From: an uncultured Lachnospiraceae bacterium
Lineage (GTDB): Bacteria; Bacillota; Clostridia; Lachnospirales; Lachnospiraceae
DNA length: 64,000 nucleotides
Reading direction: 5' to 3'
Assembly (NCBI GenBank): GCA_948470335.1
Contig: CAOKOL010000002.1
Span: 1-64,000 of the forward strand
Part shown: one piece after another, positions 8,677-17,304 of the stretch
Layout: each line of letters begins with the position of its first letter
Position numbering within the stretch: position 1 is the first letter of the stretch
The notes under the pieces: generated by a model
Told to the model about the DNA's origin: nothing
Databases searched by the model: none
The model's input: the letters and a program-made list of their open reading frames with translations, nothing else
Made by a program: the position numbers and the translations under genes

Positions 8677-8705
8677 ACTATACGTATTTTATACGTATTT
8701 GTCAA
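8677..8705 (-). promoter_or_regulatory. hicAB promoter with twin ATACGTAT operators
   Basis: Minus strand TTGACA (8705-8700), 17-bp spacer, TATAGT (8682-8677). Two perfect 8-bp palindromes ATACGTAT (8691-8698 and 8680-8687) fill the spacer and the -10 edge, ideally placed for HicB autorepression. Bases 8706-8879 have no gene, only an 8-bp inverted repeat (TGCCGAAT / ATTCGGCA at 8752-8777). Confidence 0.8.
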
Positions 8706-8879
8706 TATGTTTATGCGTATGTAGTACGTGTAAGTATATTATATGCAATGCTGCCGAATCTTATGACACATTCGGCATAAAGAATGGCTCTTTTTTCAGT
8801 CTAAAGGTAAATCTATTCAGCATATTAAAAAAATGGAAGGAAACCTCTGATGCAGAGCGCTTACAACTATATTTTTTCG

Positions 8880-9245
8880 TTACCTAAACATCTTTAAATC
8901 TGCTTCCACACATTCCAGCGACAGATCCGTTGAAGGCGGCAGCGTATCCGCTGCGTCCTGGGCCTGCACGATGCGGTACCGGTTCCCTGATATGACGCAC
9001 ACGTCATTCGTATGGATCTTATACTGCCTCGGGATCCGGATCAGCTCCTGCACCCTCACGTCCGCCTGCATGGCCTCATAATACCTGGTCAGACCTACTT
9101 TGCGTCTCTCAAAAGGGATCCGAGGGAATTTTTCACGCAGGCCCTTCACCGGCTTCGCCCCCTGCTCCGCGATATTCTCCACCCCGTACACGGCACAGAT
9201 CCCGTCATTGTAAGTCTGAAATTCAACCGGCGTCTTTATCTTCAT
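8880..9245 (-). CDS. Phage head closure / head-tail joining protein
   Basis: 121 aa, overlapping the upstream connector gene by 23 bp. The C-terminal half (PRQYKIHTNDVCVISGNRYRI then VQAQDA) is typical of head-closure knobs of the SPP1 gp16 / HK97 gp7 type, small beta-barrel proteins that plug the connector after packaging. Its place between the gp6-like connector and the gp10-like protein supports this. The hicAB insertion separates it from the next structural gene. Confidence 0.75.
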   Translation of the reverse strand: MKIKTPVEFQTYNDGICAVYGVENIAEQGAKPVKGLREKFPRIPFERRKVGLTRYYEAMQADVRVQELIRIPRQYKIHTNDVCVISGNRYRIVQAQDAADTLPPSTDLSLECVEADLKMFR

Positions 9246-9549
9246 CCGTCTCTTTCACCGCCTCCAGCTCCGCCTGCTCCCTGAGGGCGATCAGCTCCCT
9301 CCCGAAATTGGCGGAGAACATCTCCAACGCGTGGGAACGGGCATACCGGCAGTAGTCAAAAAGGAGCTGTTTTGGCAGCCCCTCTTTTTCATAATCCTGT
9401 TTTGCGCCCGCGTAATCATCTAACATAGCCTTCCCGCGTTTTACCATTCCGACAAGTGCCTGATCTGACAGCTCATCCTCGTAGGCGATATTCAGGTACG
9501 CTTTCAGACTGTCAAACAGTTCCATATCCACATTCGGTTTCCCTTCCAT
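9223..9549 (-). CDS. Phage gp6-like head-tail connector
   Basis: 108 aa, largely helical, opening with a DSLKAYLNIAYEDELSDQAL segment characteristic of gp6-like/YqbG connector adaptors that ring the portal. It directly follows the capsid gene (stop and start abut), the normal order in HK97-like phages. The acidic C-terminus overlaps the head-closure gene. Confidence 0.82.
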   Translation of the reverse strand: MEGKPNVDMELFDSLKAYLNIAYEDELSDQALVGMVKRGKAMLDDYAGAKQDYEKEGLPKQLLFDYCRYARSHALEMFSANFGRELIALREQAELEAVKETDEDKDAG

Positions 9550-10785
9550 TTAGTTTTCACTTCCTCCTGCTTCCTCCGCGTCAGCCTCTGCGATTTCCGT
9601 CTTATATGATTCCGACCAGCCTTTGACCGTCACCTCCGCACTTGGCCTTTTCAGCCCGGTAATATCCAGCAGAAGGAACGCATTATTGTCCAGAGGCCGC
9701 CCGTTCCCATACAGATGGGTTGTATACACCCGGTTATCCTCCAGGAACTGCACATGATCGGAGTATTCGATCACACCTTTTTTGCTGGTTCCCATGCCGG
9801 CGAAATACCGTTTCGGCAGCCCCAGCGCCGCCTTCCCTTCCGGAATGCCCACACTCTGGACAATCTTTGTAGGGAACGGCAGCACGTCGCTCACATATGT
9901 CCCCTGCGGGGTCAAAATCGTGGTAGAAGGCATGACCTTCATCAGGTAATCGGAAGGGTTCACGACCATGACTACTCCCCTTACCGTCCTTTTACGCCCG
10001 GATGGCGTCTCGGTCAGCTTTGACAGGAGGCTCCCATATGTCTCAGGCCCCAGCTCCGTCACAACAACCGCCTCCTTGTGCTCATAAGTCGTCACTCCGC
10101 TGGCCGTCGTCCCTTTGTCCAGGTCCCTTGTCATACCGATAGGTTTTTTATCGCCGTCCCCGTCCGCAATGGCGCTTTCCAGCGCCAGCCCGTTAGACTC
10201 CGCCAGGATTGCCCGGATATACCTGTCCAGCCATACCGGCCCCAGCTGTAAAAAGTCCTTCCCCATCACCATATAGGCGGTCAGTTTGTTCTGGGTCATA
10301 TCCATACTGTCAATGGATCCGGAAAGCTCTTTTGTAATGTCGCTTCCCAGCGCGCTCCATGTCGCCATCTGCGTACCCTGGGTGTTGTAGAACCACTTTG
10401 TCATATAAGTGCTGTTACGGAAATCAATCGCGTCCAGCAGAGGAAACTCGCTGGAGATATCCTCCATCACCGCGTCGATGATTGTTTCCGGCATAGCCAC
10501 GTCCAGGTTCGTCACCGAAGTTTTGATATCCGCCGCCATCATGGCATCATTCAGCGCCCTGTAATACTTTTCTTCGGCACTGGTCAGGATACGGACGCCC
10601 CGGGCCGTAAGCGCCGCCGCATCCATCCTGGAATCGTTCGCCTCCTCCAAAAGCGCCTCCTGGATGTCCATGGATAACTGAGTCACCGCCTCAGCCACCG
10701 CATTCTCATCCCCATTACCGATTGCCGCCAGAAACTCGGCCGCGAACTGCGTCCTTGCTTTTTCCATTAAATCCTTTGACTTCAT
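9550..10785 (-). CDS. Major capsid protein (HK97 fold)
   Basis: 411 aa. Residues 1-100 form a charged helical scaffold-like delta domain. The body contains PETIIDAVMEDISSEFPLLDAI, an N-arm/E-loop region, and FPTKIVQSVGIPEGKAALGL and YFAGMGTSKKGVIEYSDHVQF, all typical of the HK97 capsid family. It is preceded by a ClpP-type maturation protease, consistent with proteolytic removal of the delta domain. It starts at an ATG behind AAGGAG. Confidence 0.93.
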   Translation of the reverse strand: MKSKDLMEKARTQFAAEFLAAIGNGDENAVAEAVTQLSMDIQEALLEEANDSRMDAAALTARGVRILTSAEEKYYRALNDAMMAADIKTSVTNLDVAMPETIIDAVMEDISSEFPLLDAIDFRNSTYMTKWFYNTQGTQMATWSALGSDITKELSGSIDSMDMTQNKLTAYMVMGKDFLQLGPVWLDRYIRAILAESNGLALESAIADGDGDKKPIGMTRDLDKGTTASGVTTYEHKEAVVVTELGPETYGSLLSKLTETPSGRKRTVRGVVMVVNPSDYLMKVMPSTTILTPQGTYVSDVLPFPTKIVQSVGIPEGKAALGLPKRYFAGMGTSKKGVIEYSDHVQFLEDNRVYTTHLYGNGRPLDNNAFLLLDITGLKRPSAEVTVKGWSESYKTEIAEADAEEAGGSEN

Positions 10786-10790
10786 TTCCT

Positions 10791-11471
10791 TTATTCTCCT
10801 TCCTTCTTTCCGAAATTTCGGAACATCTTTGTAAAACCGGTTTCCTCCACCGCCGACGGAATCTGCTTTTCCGCTGTCAGCTGCTCAAATACCTTTTTCC
10901 TGACGGAGTATAAGGGCTGCCCCGCCTCCCCTTCTCCTTCCACAGCAGTCGCAAACCCGTATGTAAATGCCTCCTGCGGCGTGATCCAGCTTTCATTTTC
11001 CAGCAGCTCCTGGAGCTTTTCCTCGTCGATGGCCATCACTCGGCGGTATGCCTCTGCTGCCGTGTTCGATATTTTCTCCAAATCCTCCGCCGCTTTCCGC
11101 AGGTCTTGCGCATTTCCCCTCGCGTATGTCCATGCATGGTGTATCATCATCAGACTCGCGTCATTCATAACCCGGTCATCCCCCGCCATAAACACAATGG
11201 ATGCGGCAGAACAGGCAAAACCGTCACAGACCGTTTCCACGTAGGCAGGATGGTTTTTCAGGCTGTTGTAAATGGCCAGCCCTTCCGATACCTCCCCGCC
11301 ATAAGAATTAATCTTTACATGGATGCGGCCGGCATCGCTTTTTCCGATCACCTGGGCCAGATTATAGCTGGACACGTCACTTTCATCCCATTCCCAGCTG
11401 GTAATGTCCCCATAGATCAGAATTTCCAGCGTCCCGTCCTGCTCCGATGCCATAAAATATTTACTCCTCAT
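10791..11471 (-). CDS. ClpP-like prohead maturation protease
   Basis: 226 aa from the ATG at 11471, which has GGAGG upstream and overlaps the portal 3' end by 11 bp. The ClpP/crotonase fold is clear: INSYGGEVSEGLAIYNSLK, catalytic Ser88 in the CSAAS motif, and His111 in MMIHHAW. In this phage group such serine proteases trim the capsid delta domain inside the prohead. It sits between portal and capsid as expected. Confidence 0.93.
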   Translation of the reverse strand: MRSKYFMASEQDGTLEILIYGDITSWEWDESDVSSYNLAQVIGKSDAGRIHVKINSYGGEVSEGLAIYNSLKNHPAYVETVCDGFACSAASIVFMAGDDRVMNDASLMMIHHAWTYARGNAQDLRKAAEDLEKISNTAAEAYRRVMAIDEEKLQELLENESWITPQEAFTYGFATAVEGEGEAGQPLYSVRKKVFEQLTAEKQIPSAVEETGFTKMFRNFGKKEGE

Positions 11472-12630
11472 CGCCCCCTCCTTCCTGGGTTTCCCCAATT
11501 TTCCGATAATTCTTCGTGATATAGTGTGCCTGAGCTTCCGGGGTGCCTAACAGCGGCTCCCTCGTTTTTGCCCGAACCTCGTCAATGCTGAACACGCCGC
11601 AGTTGATCAGCTTGTCAATCTTAGGGGCTGCGGAAAATACTCCGCCCAGCTCCACATTTGAAGGGTCAACCAAAACATATGATCCTTTCACGTACCCGTC
11701 CTCCCCATACCGTTTCCGTGTGATTTCTTCTGTAAGCATGTTGCAGATGGGGCGCACGCCCAGCTGCAGGAAACGCGCGTCGGCCGCCTCATTGTTCGCT
11801 ACCTCCCCCCGCAGCATGGACGGCGGGATCCGGAACGCCTGGCCGACACGGTTGTAAATCTCATCCGACATATTTTTGACGTCCGCCAACTCGCTAGTAT
11901 TCCTCACGGGCCTTGTGTGGGACGTGTAATTGTATCCCGCATACAGCGGCAGGACGGCGTTTTTCGCGCTGAAAAAGTTCTTAAACCGGTTGTTAAGCAG
12001 GTCATCCCGCAGCTTATCATCCGCCAGCTTATTTGTCTGGGCGGCCTCTATGTTCAGGATCCCTTTGTCGGCATAGGCTTTCCGGTAGCTTTCCAGCGCC
12101 CCGCCGATCACCCCTTCATACTGACGGCAGAGCCCGGACAGCAGCGGACGGATATCCTCATTATGCAGCTTTAAGTACAATACGTTTTTTGCTGCCCTGT
12201 CCGGGCACGGCTCACCCCGGATGGAAATCCCGGTAAAAATGTCAGGTTTTGTCCCGTCCTCGGTCCTCCCATAGCTGTCCGCGATAAAGAGCTGCCCTTT
12301 CCGCTCCACCACCAGCGCCTCGTTATTGTAGACCAGCGTGTCCACCAGGTCCTGTAAAAATTGGGTCCCGTTCTGGTTGACATTCGGGGAGATATTCCAC
12401 AGGTAATATTCCCCGCCATAGACCTCCTCCCCATCCAGAAACGTCCGGATGACACTCTGGGCCACCGCCGCCGACAGATAACCTGTCGCCGTCATAATCG
12501 CCACCCGTTCCAGTTCCAGCGTCCACGGCTCCGCATCCTGCGTAACACTTACCATGTCGCCTTCGCGGGGGCTGAACAGTTCCGCTACCCATCTGCCAAA
12601 GCCCCCTGCCCCGCCCGTAAAAATACCCAT
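11461..12630 (-). CDS. Phage portal protein
   Basis: 389 aa from the ATG at 12630 (GGGAGGAG site); the open frame extends further upstream only through overlap with terminase. Portal features include NPHNEALV-like NNEALVVERKG, FKNFFSAKNAVLPLYAGY, and the LADVKNMSDEIYNRVGQAFRIPPSMLRG stretch of HK97-type portals. It forms the dodecameric DNA entry ring and motor dock. It lies 13 bp after terminase. Confidence 0.93.
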   Translation of the reverse strand: MGIFTGGAGGFGRWVAELFSPREGDMVSVTQDAEPWTLELERVAIMTATGYLSAAVAQSVIRTFLDGEEVYGGEYYLWNISPNVNQNGTQFLQDLVDTLVYNNEALVVERKGQLFIADSYGRTEDGTKPDIFTGISIRGEPCPDRAAKNVLYLKLHNEDIRPLLSGLCRQYEGVIGGALESYRKAYADKGILNIEAAQTNKLADDKLRDDLLNNRFKNFFSAKNAVLPLYAGYNYTSHTRPVRNTSELADVKNMSDEIYNRVGQAFRIPPSMLRGEVANNEAADARFLQLGVRPICNMLTEEITRKRYGEDGYVKGSYVLVDPSNVELGGVFSAAPKIDKLINCGVFSIDEVRAKTREPLLGTPEAQAHYITKNYRKIGETQEGGGDEE

Positions 12631-12643
12631 CTTCTCCTCCCTG

Positions 12644-14293
12644 TCATCCATATACCACCACGTCCGGGAAATTATCGAAACTCCGGTCATTCCAGCCCTG
12701 TATCCTGCCGATCTGGGTGGCGGCGGCCACCATGGCCATAAAGCCGTCCGTCTTCCTGGATTTCGGCTCAATCTTCCCGTAAGTCACGTTCCCCTTGGCG
12801 TCCATAATCTGTTTCGCATTATTGGTGTACCAGCGCATCAGGGGATTGTCCCCCCAGATAATCTTCTGATCCGCGAACCTGCTTGTCACCAGCGGGGCGA
12901 CCAGCATGATATCCGACGGGCGGATCGTCCTGATATTCGCCAGGTACCTTTTGTCATCGTCAAACCCGGCCTCCCGCAGTTCCTTGGCCATCAGCATCTT
13001 CCGATAATTGTCGATAGCCAGCCAGGTCACATTGTATTTCGCCCGCTGCTCCGCCAGCCACGCGGCGGGCAGCTCCGCCGGCACCTGCGGAAGATCCACC
13101 ATGGTCAGCAGGCCTTTCTCAGCCGCGTCCGTCAGTGGAAAGCGCACCCGACTGAGCGCGGGGTTCTGCGCACACACCCATGTATGGGACAGCCAATACC
13201 AGAAATCCCCCAGCTCGAACAGCAGGCCGGCCGCAATAAAATCCGTCGTCTGCGCATAGTCAATTCCGGCAATACAGGAATACCCTTCCAGATCGGGAAT
13301 CTCCCTGTTGGTCGCAAGGATGTTCTCCCAGGACGTAACCCCATCTTCTACGTCACCGTGCGGGCGGTTCATCCGCATGGACATGAAAGAGGAATTGCCC
13401 AGCTTATCCAGCTTGTAATTCTCATATTCACGTTCCATAACTGCCAGAAGCTCCGGAAAATACCGCAGTGACGGATTTGCTTTATGCCACATCCGGCTGT
13501 CATCCACCTCTTTTTTATCATCCAAACGACAGATAAACGGCAGCAGCCCATTGTCTGGCATTCCGCCGGACAGAATCCCCTCCGCCTTTTCAATCAGATG
13601 GTCAAGCGGTCCATCCCGCACGTCCCCATTGGTCGTAATGATCGTCTTTCGAGGCCTTGGTTTTTTTCCTAATCCGGTTTCCGCCACCTCAATCATCTTG
13701 TAATTCTCATACTGATGGTATTCGTCGAAATCCACCTTGCCGGGCCGACCGCCCGTTTTCGTCTTCGCGTTCGCCGTCCGAAATTTCAGTTCCGACCGGG
13801 TTCTTTTATTCCGGATAATCTCCTTATTCCACTCAAAATGCTTCCGCATTTTAGGCTCATTGGCCTCCAGGACGTTATACACATCCTCAAACGAGGTTTT
13901 AGCCTGGTCCTCGCTGTTAGCGAAAATATCAATATGGTAATACGGCACGCCGTTGACGGGCGTCAGCAGAGCAAAATCCTCAAAAGATATGTAGCCGTTC
14001 TTTCCGGCGCCGCGGCCCACCATCGCCATCAGATCCGGGAAACGGAGCTGCCCGTTGGCCCGGTATGTACAGTTATGCAGGGCGAAGATGAATTTCTCCC
14101 AGGGAAACAGCTGAAACGGGAAATACTTCTGCAGGTCCATGTATTTCTCCAACTGCCCCGTATTAACCCTGACATCCTCATCCCGAAAAACCCTCTCCAC
14201 CAGATCACACAGCTGCGGCTGTTCCCTGCATACCGGATATTCTCCTGACCGCACTAAAGCGATGTAATCATCTATTTCCTTACAGCCTGTCAT
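12644..14293 (-). CDS. Terminase large subunit
   Basis: 549 aa. The ATPase half has a P-loop-like GRGAGKNG (about residues 93-100) and a Walker B region VDFDEYHQY. The C-terminal nuclease half begins near CIAGIDYAQTTDF, whose aspartate is expected to bind metal. This is the packaging motor and headful/cos nuclease. It starts behind GGGGAGG and overlaps the small subunit by 14 bp. Confidence 0.95.
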   Translation of the reverse strand: MTGCKEIDDYIALVRSGEYPVCREQPQLCDLVERVFRDEDVRVNTGQLEKYMDLQKYFPFQLFPWEKFIFALHNCTYRANGQLRFPDLMAMVGRGAGKNGYISFEDFALLTPVNGVPYYHIDIFANSEDQAKTSFEDVYNVLEANEPKMRKHFEWNKEIIRNKRTRSELKFRTANAKTKTGGRPGKVDFDEYHQYENYKMIEVAETGLGKKPRPRKTIITTNGDVRDGPLDHLIEKAEGILSGGMPDNGLLPFICRLDDKKEVDDSRMWHKANPSLRYFPELLAVMEREYENYKLDKLGNSSFMSMRMNRPHGDVEDGVTSWENILATNREIPDLEGYSCIAGIDYAQTTDFIAAGLLFELGDFWYWLSHTWVCAQNPALSRVRFPLTDAAEKGLLTMVDLPQVPAELPAAWLAEQRAKYNVTWLAIDNYRKMLMAKELREAGFDDDKRYLANIRTIRPSDIMLVAPLVTSRFADQKIIWGDNPLMRWYTNNAKQIMDAKGNVTYGKIEPKSRKTDGFMAMVAAATQIGRIQGWNDRSFDNFPDVVVYG

Positions 14294-14600
14294 CTTCGTC
14301 CTCCCCGGTACTCTCCGTATCCAGACCCATCTCCCGGAGGATCGCCAGCATCTGACGGCTGTACAGGATCACGTTTTTCACCGCCGGATTTTCCTTCATG
14401 TATTCTTTCCCGGATGCTGATGTGGCCTGTATCATCTCCCCGTCTTCCTGGATTGATTTTTTCATTTTCTGCACCATTTTGTGCATCCATATGTAGTCTT
14501 TAATCAGCTGACGGAAATGCTCGACATCCGCACCCTTCCCGCGCAGCTGCTCGGTCAGGGACTTCTCTATTTTTGTCATACCTATGCTTTTCACCCCCAT
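14280..14600 (-). CDS. Terminase small subunit (P27-like)
   Basis: 106 aa, helical, rich in Lys/Glu and located between an HNH endonuclease gene and the large terminase subunit, the usual P27 position. It would recognise the packaging site. Two in-frame ATGs are possible, at 14600 or seven codons later; the first has GAGGG close upstream. The acidic tail TESTGEDEDDRL overlaps the next gene. Confidence 0.75.
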   Translation of the reverse strand: MGVKSIGMTKIEKSLTEQLRGKGADVEHFRQLIKDYIWMHKMVQKMKKSIQEDGEMIQATSASGKEYMKENPAVKNVILYSRQMLAILREMGLDTESTGEDEDDRL

Positions 14601-14700
14601 TTTTCCCTCACGCGCGCGAGGAGTTGCTTTGTCCAGGCTTTATGCGGTCGGGGACCTTTCAGATTTTTGCGTTTTTCCGACCGGGGGTATCCCCCTTATG

Positions 14701-15009
14701 TTACCACCGTTCCTCGTTCGTATAGCCGGACGATTCCGACGCTTTTCCCATATGTTCCTCGTTATGACAGTCCAGGCACAGACACTCCAGGTTATCCAGG
14801 TCATAGGCCAGGTCCGGACGCTGTTTCAACGGTTTTATATGGTGCACGATCTCGCAGCGGTTGTAAAATCCTTTCGCTTTGCAGCGCTGGCATTCGTTGT
14901 TCTGCCGCTTTCGGGCAGCGGCTGCTGTCCGCTGCCAGGCGTAGGATTTATAGAAATCTTTTTCTTCTCCTGTTTGAATCAGGCTTCGTATTTGCTCTAT
15001 GGTGTACAA
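14701..15009 (-). CDS. HNH endonuclease
   Basis: 102 aa with CQRC zinc ligands, the catalytic HHIKPL motif, and the CLDCHNEEH C-terminal zinc/His segment. HNH proteins encoded next to terminase in HK97-like phages take part in cohesive-end cleavage with the terminase, so cos packaging is likely. The 100-bp gap to the terminase small subunit is a plausible place for the cos site; bases 14601-14700 contain GC-rich short repeats but no gene. Confidence 0.92.
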   Translation of the reverse strand: MYTIEQIRSLIQTGEEKDFYKSYAWQRTAAAARKRQNNECQRCKAKGFYNRCEIVHHIKPLKQRPDLAYDLDNLECLCLDCHNEEHMGKASESSGYTNEERW

Positions 15010-15056
15010 TGGTGTCCCTCCCTGCTGCCGTGGAATAGACTCAGTAGAATAGAGAA

Positions 15057-15080
15057 GCCGCCAGGTTATGCCCTGACGGC
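15057..15080 (-). terminator. Terminator-like hairpin after the two-gene cargo cassette
   Basis: A 9-bp stem (15057-15065 with 15072-15080, one G-U pair) with a 6-base loop is followed on the minus strand by TTCTCTATTCT. The U-run is poor, so termination may be partial. Confidence 0.5.
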
Positions 15081-15085
15081 CTATA

Positions 15086-15616
15086 TCAATTCCCTTTATA
15101 TTTATTTTTCAACTCTTGTATTCTGTCCTCTGATATACTATTTTGAATTATATCCTCCGAAACTTCACTATCTCTTGAAAATATCAATGAAATCATATGG
15201 GACATACTTCTATATGTTGCTACTAAAAAAGCTATGGCCATCCAAACCCATGCGTAATATATATACATACGCCATTTCTCTGATATAACCAGCTTTACAT
15301 GCAATACCAACGTAACAATAACATTACAGATGCCGAGTAACACTGTAATTTTAATATATTTGCAAAAAAGATTTTCTTTATCTTTTTCAAATACATATTT
15401 CACAAATTTAGATTCATTTTTCATACTCAGAATCACTGGCATAATAGCGCCAAGGAAACCAATAATTATTGAGTCTAGTGTAACTAAGCCATTAAGCAAC
15501 TCTTTAAAATCCGCATCCATCATCATATTAAAGTTTCCAAAATAACTTGCCATTACAGAAACCAACGCAATAACATATGGGTATACTCTTTCCCAAACAT
15601 ATCCGACATTCTTCAT
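15086..15616 (-). CDS. Four-TM membrane protein of phage cargo cassette (possible effector)
   Basis: 176 aa with four predicted membrane segments at about residues 12-32, 45-68, 88-110 and 117-137, then a charged cytoplasmic tail (SEDRIQELKNKYKGN at the end). AAGGAAG precedes the ATG. It lies 13 bp after the gene of the soluble partner and shares its promoter; both are far more AT-rich than flanking phage genes. I do not recognise a named family. A membrane-acting effector in a defence or superinfection-exclusion pair is an inference from architecture and position. Confidence 0.7.
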   Translation of the reverse strand: MKNVGYVWERVYPYVIALVSVMASYFGNFNMMMDADFKELLNGLVTLDSIIIGFLGAIMPVILSMKNESKFVKYVFEKDKENLFCKYIKITVLLGICNVIVTLVLHVKLVISEKWRMYIYYAWVWMAIAFLVATYRSMSHMISLIFSRDSEVSEDIIQNSISEDRIQELKNKYKGN

Positions 15617-15629
15617 ATAGTCAGCTTCC

Positions 15630-16535
15630 TTACCTATGTGGTGTGATTAAATCAACCAAATGCACTTTGATGTCATTATAATATCGAATCATCGTGCGTG
15701 CAGCATAGCCAAAATCCAATACAGTCTTCTTTACTATATTAAATTTGATAATACTATTGCAAATATTATCAAATAAATCTATTGTTTCCACAGGTCTGTT
15801 ATCATCATCCTTAATTTTCAATTTTAATCCAACAACAGAATTATCTTCTAAAGCATCATTTACAAATTGGTTTACCTCATCAATATTCAATGTATCTTTT
15901 TTCGTTCTTCCCAGGCTTATTTTCACATGCCCTGAAACGCCATGAAAGGTTCTAAAAGAATTTTGTATTCTCGTTAGAGAATTGTGACCATCTTCTAATT
16001 GTGCGTCTAAATTGGCAAAGTCCACTTCCAATACACGATATTTTCTTCTTCTTTGTACTTTAGCTAAATCAAACTCTTCCGAAATCGCCTTCAGCCTAAT
16101 TCTTTCTCCTTCTGTCCCCCATACATACGTAAGTAATTCTTCCAACCTTTTTAAGCCAAGGGAAAATCTATTTACTTGCACCATTCCTATTCCGGTTTCA
16201 TTATCATATAGCATATATAAATATTCACCAATATATTCATCATCGCCAAGAAGTATTCCTTCTGATTCTTCGTCCGCTTTGGCTATAGTTGGAATATTGT
16301 CTTCTCTTAATTTTAAAAACCGGAATATCCAGACATTATCCTGTCCATAAAAATTTATTTTTTCTATTTGGGCTTTAGTATCACTTAATTCTATTACAGA
16401 CATTAACATGTTTTCCTTATCCACTATATCTATCCATGCATTTATGTCTAATTTCCCTTGCCCCTTCCATACATTTTTTATTTTTTTCTGTCTTACTACA
16501 CCAAAATATTGAAATTTAATATTTCTTTCAGCCAT
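15630..16535 (-). CDS. Conserved phage cargo protein, possibly DUF6731-like; partner of the four-TM protein
   Basis: 301 aa when started at the ATG at 16535 (GGAG upstream); the open frame extends 20 codons further but without a ribosome binding site. It is soluble and mixed alpha/beta, with no transmembrane segment and no nuclease or ATPase motif I can name. The N-terminus (FQYFGVVRQ) and C-terminus (FGYAARTMIRYYNDIKVHL) resemble, from memory, proteins labelled DUF6731. It is first in a two-gene AT-rich unit with its own consensus promoter. Gene size and pairing recall two-gene anti-phage systems, but homology to any is unproven. Confidence 0.65.
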   Translation of the reverse strand: MAERNIKFQYFGVVRQKKIKNVWKGQGKLDINAWIDIVDKENMLMSVIELSDTKAQIEKINFYGQDNVWIFRFLKLREDNIPTIAKADEESEGILLGDDEYIGEYLYMLYDNETGIGMVQVNRFSLGLKRLEELLTYVWGTEGERIRLKAISEEFDLAKVQRRRKYRVLEVDFANLDAQLEDGHNSLTRIQNSFRTFHGVSGHVKISLGRTKKDTLNIDEVNQFVNDALEDNSVVGLKLKIKDDDNRPVETIDLFDNICNSIIKFNIVKKTVLDFGYAARTMIRYYNDIKVHLVDLITPHR

Positions 16536-16639
16536 ATCATATTCTCCAATCTGACATTTTTCTACATTATAGCACATGCCATACAGGAAAACCATACCAA
16601 ATGATATCCGATGCTTATTCGCATTATTCTCCTGACCAA

Positions 16640-16668
16640 ATTATAGAACATACGTTTGTTTTTGTCAA
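16640..16668 (-). promoter_or_regulatory. Consensus promoter of the two-gene cargo cassette
   Basis: Minus strand TTGACA (16668-16663), exactly 17 bp, TATAAT (16645-16640). A fully consensus sigma-A promoter inside a late operon implies expression from the silent prophage. Confidence 0.85.
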
Positions 16669-16677
16669 TGTATACAT

Positions 16678-16709
16678 AAAAAGACACCCTATCTCTAGGA
16701 TGCCTTTTT
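16678..16709. terminator. Bidirectional terminator upstream of the cargo cassette
   Basis: A-rich/T-rich hairpin with a CCTA-TCTC-TAGG core and AAAAAG/CTTTTT flanks, two mismatches in the stem. It separates the late-regulator gene from the cassette promoter. Bases 16710-16824 show no gene. Confidence 0.65.
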
Positions 16710-16824
16710 ACGCCTGGAATGTCTGGGTGGAGAACCCGAAACCAGGCAAAATTATGGAAAAAGCCGAATACACCACTTCCAGCCTATACAATACCACGTT
16801 TCAAGCGAACATTTTGAACATTTC

Positions 16825-17304
16825 TCAAATTTTTTCAAAATATCTGTTGTTCCGCATCCGGCAGCTGTCCTCTGTGTATGGAATTGCCTTTTTCGGGAAC
16901 ATGCGGTTCATGTCAGACGCTACCCTGATCCATGGCTGGCCATCAATGTAATACAGCCTGAACATGATCCGCAATTCCGCTTTCTCAATGCTCTCTATGT
17001 ATTCTTCGGCCTGACAGGTCAGTTCCAGCAGCTCCGCCTCCTTTACCTCTAACAACCGCCTATACCGCTCCCTGGCACCCGCTTTGCGGTTATATTCCGG
17101 ATTCGGAATGCCCGTGATCTTGATCGGTCCGAGAGTCCCGTCTTTCCTAGTTCCTTTCACAACATCTGCCACAACGGGAGGATTTGCCAGAAACTTGTCC
17201 AATTCGCGGATTCTTCGCCGCAGATCTTTGATTTCTTCTTTCATCTCACAATACTGGATCAGTATTTCTTTATCCAACTTATCCTCCCTCCGCCTTCCTG
17301 TCAT
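16825..17304 (-). CDS. Late-gene transcription regulator, RinA/ArpU/DUF1492-like
   Basis: 159 aa, highly charged N-terminal coiled coil (EEIKDLRRRIRELDKFL), then a C-terminal sigma region 4-like helix-turn-helix (MFRLYYIDGQPWIRVASDM). This architecture is typical of RinA/ArpU-type activators that sit at the end of the early region and switch on packaging and structural genes. The ATG overlaps the previous stop (ATGA). Confidence 0.7.
   Translation of the reverse strand: MTGRRREDKLDKEILIQYCEMKEEIKDLRRRIRELDKFLANPPVVADVVKGTRKDGTLGPIKITGIPNPEYNRKAGARERYRRLLEVKEAELLELTCQAEEYIESIEKAELRIMFRLYYIDGQPWIRVASDMNRMFPKKAIPYTEDSCRMRNNRYFEKI

Noticed and set aside
12554..13471. 305-codon plus-strand frame over portal/terminase genes
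   Set aside because: Antisense to well-defined terminase large subunit; composition is that of a mirror frame.
14584..15288. 234-codon plus-strand frame over HNH and intergenic region
   Set aside because: Antisense to HNH and the membrane protein; no ribosome binding site and no coherent domain.
15086..16535. Calling the two-gene cassette a Kiwa system
   Set aside because: Gene sizes and the four-TM/soluble layout are similar, but I could not align the soluble protein to the DUF4868 pattern of KwaB, and gene order differs.
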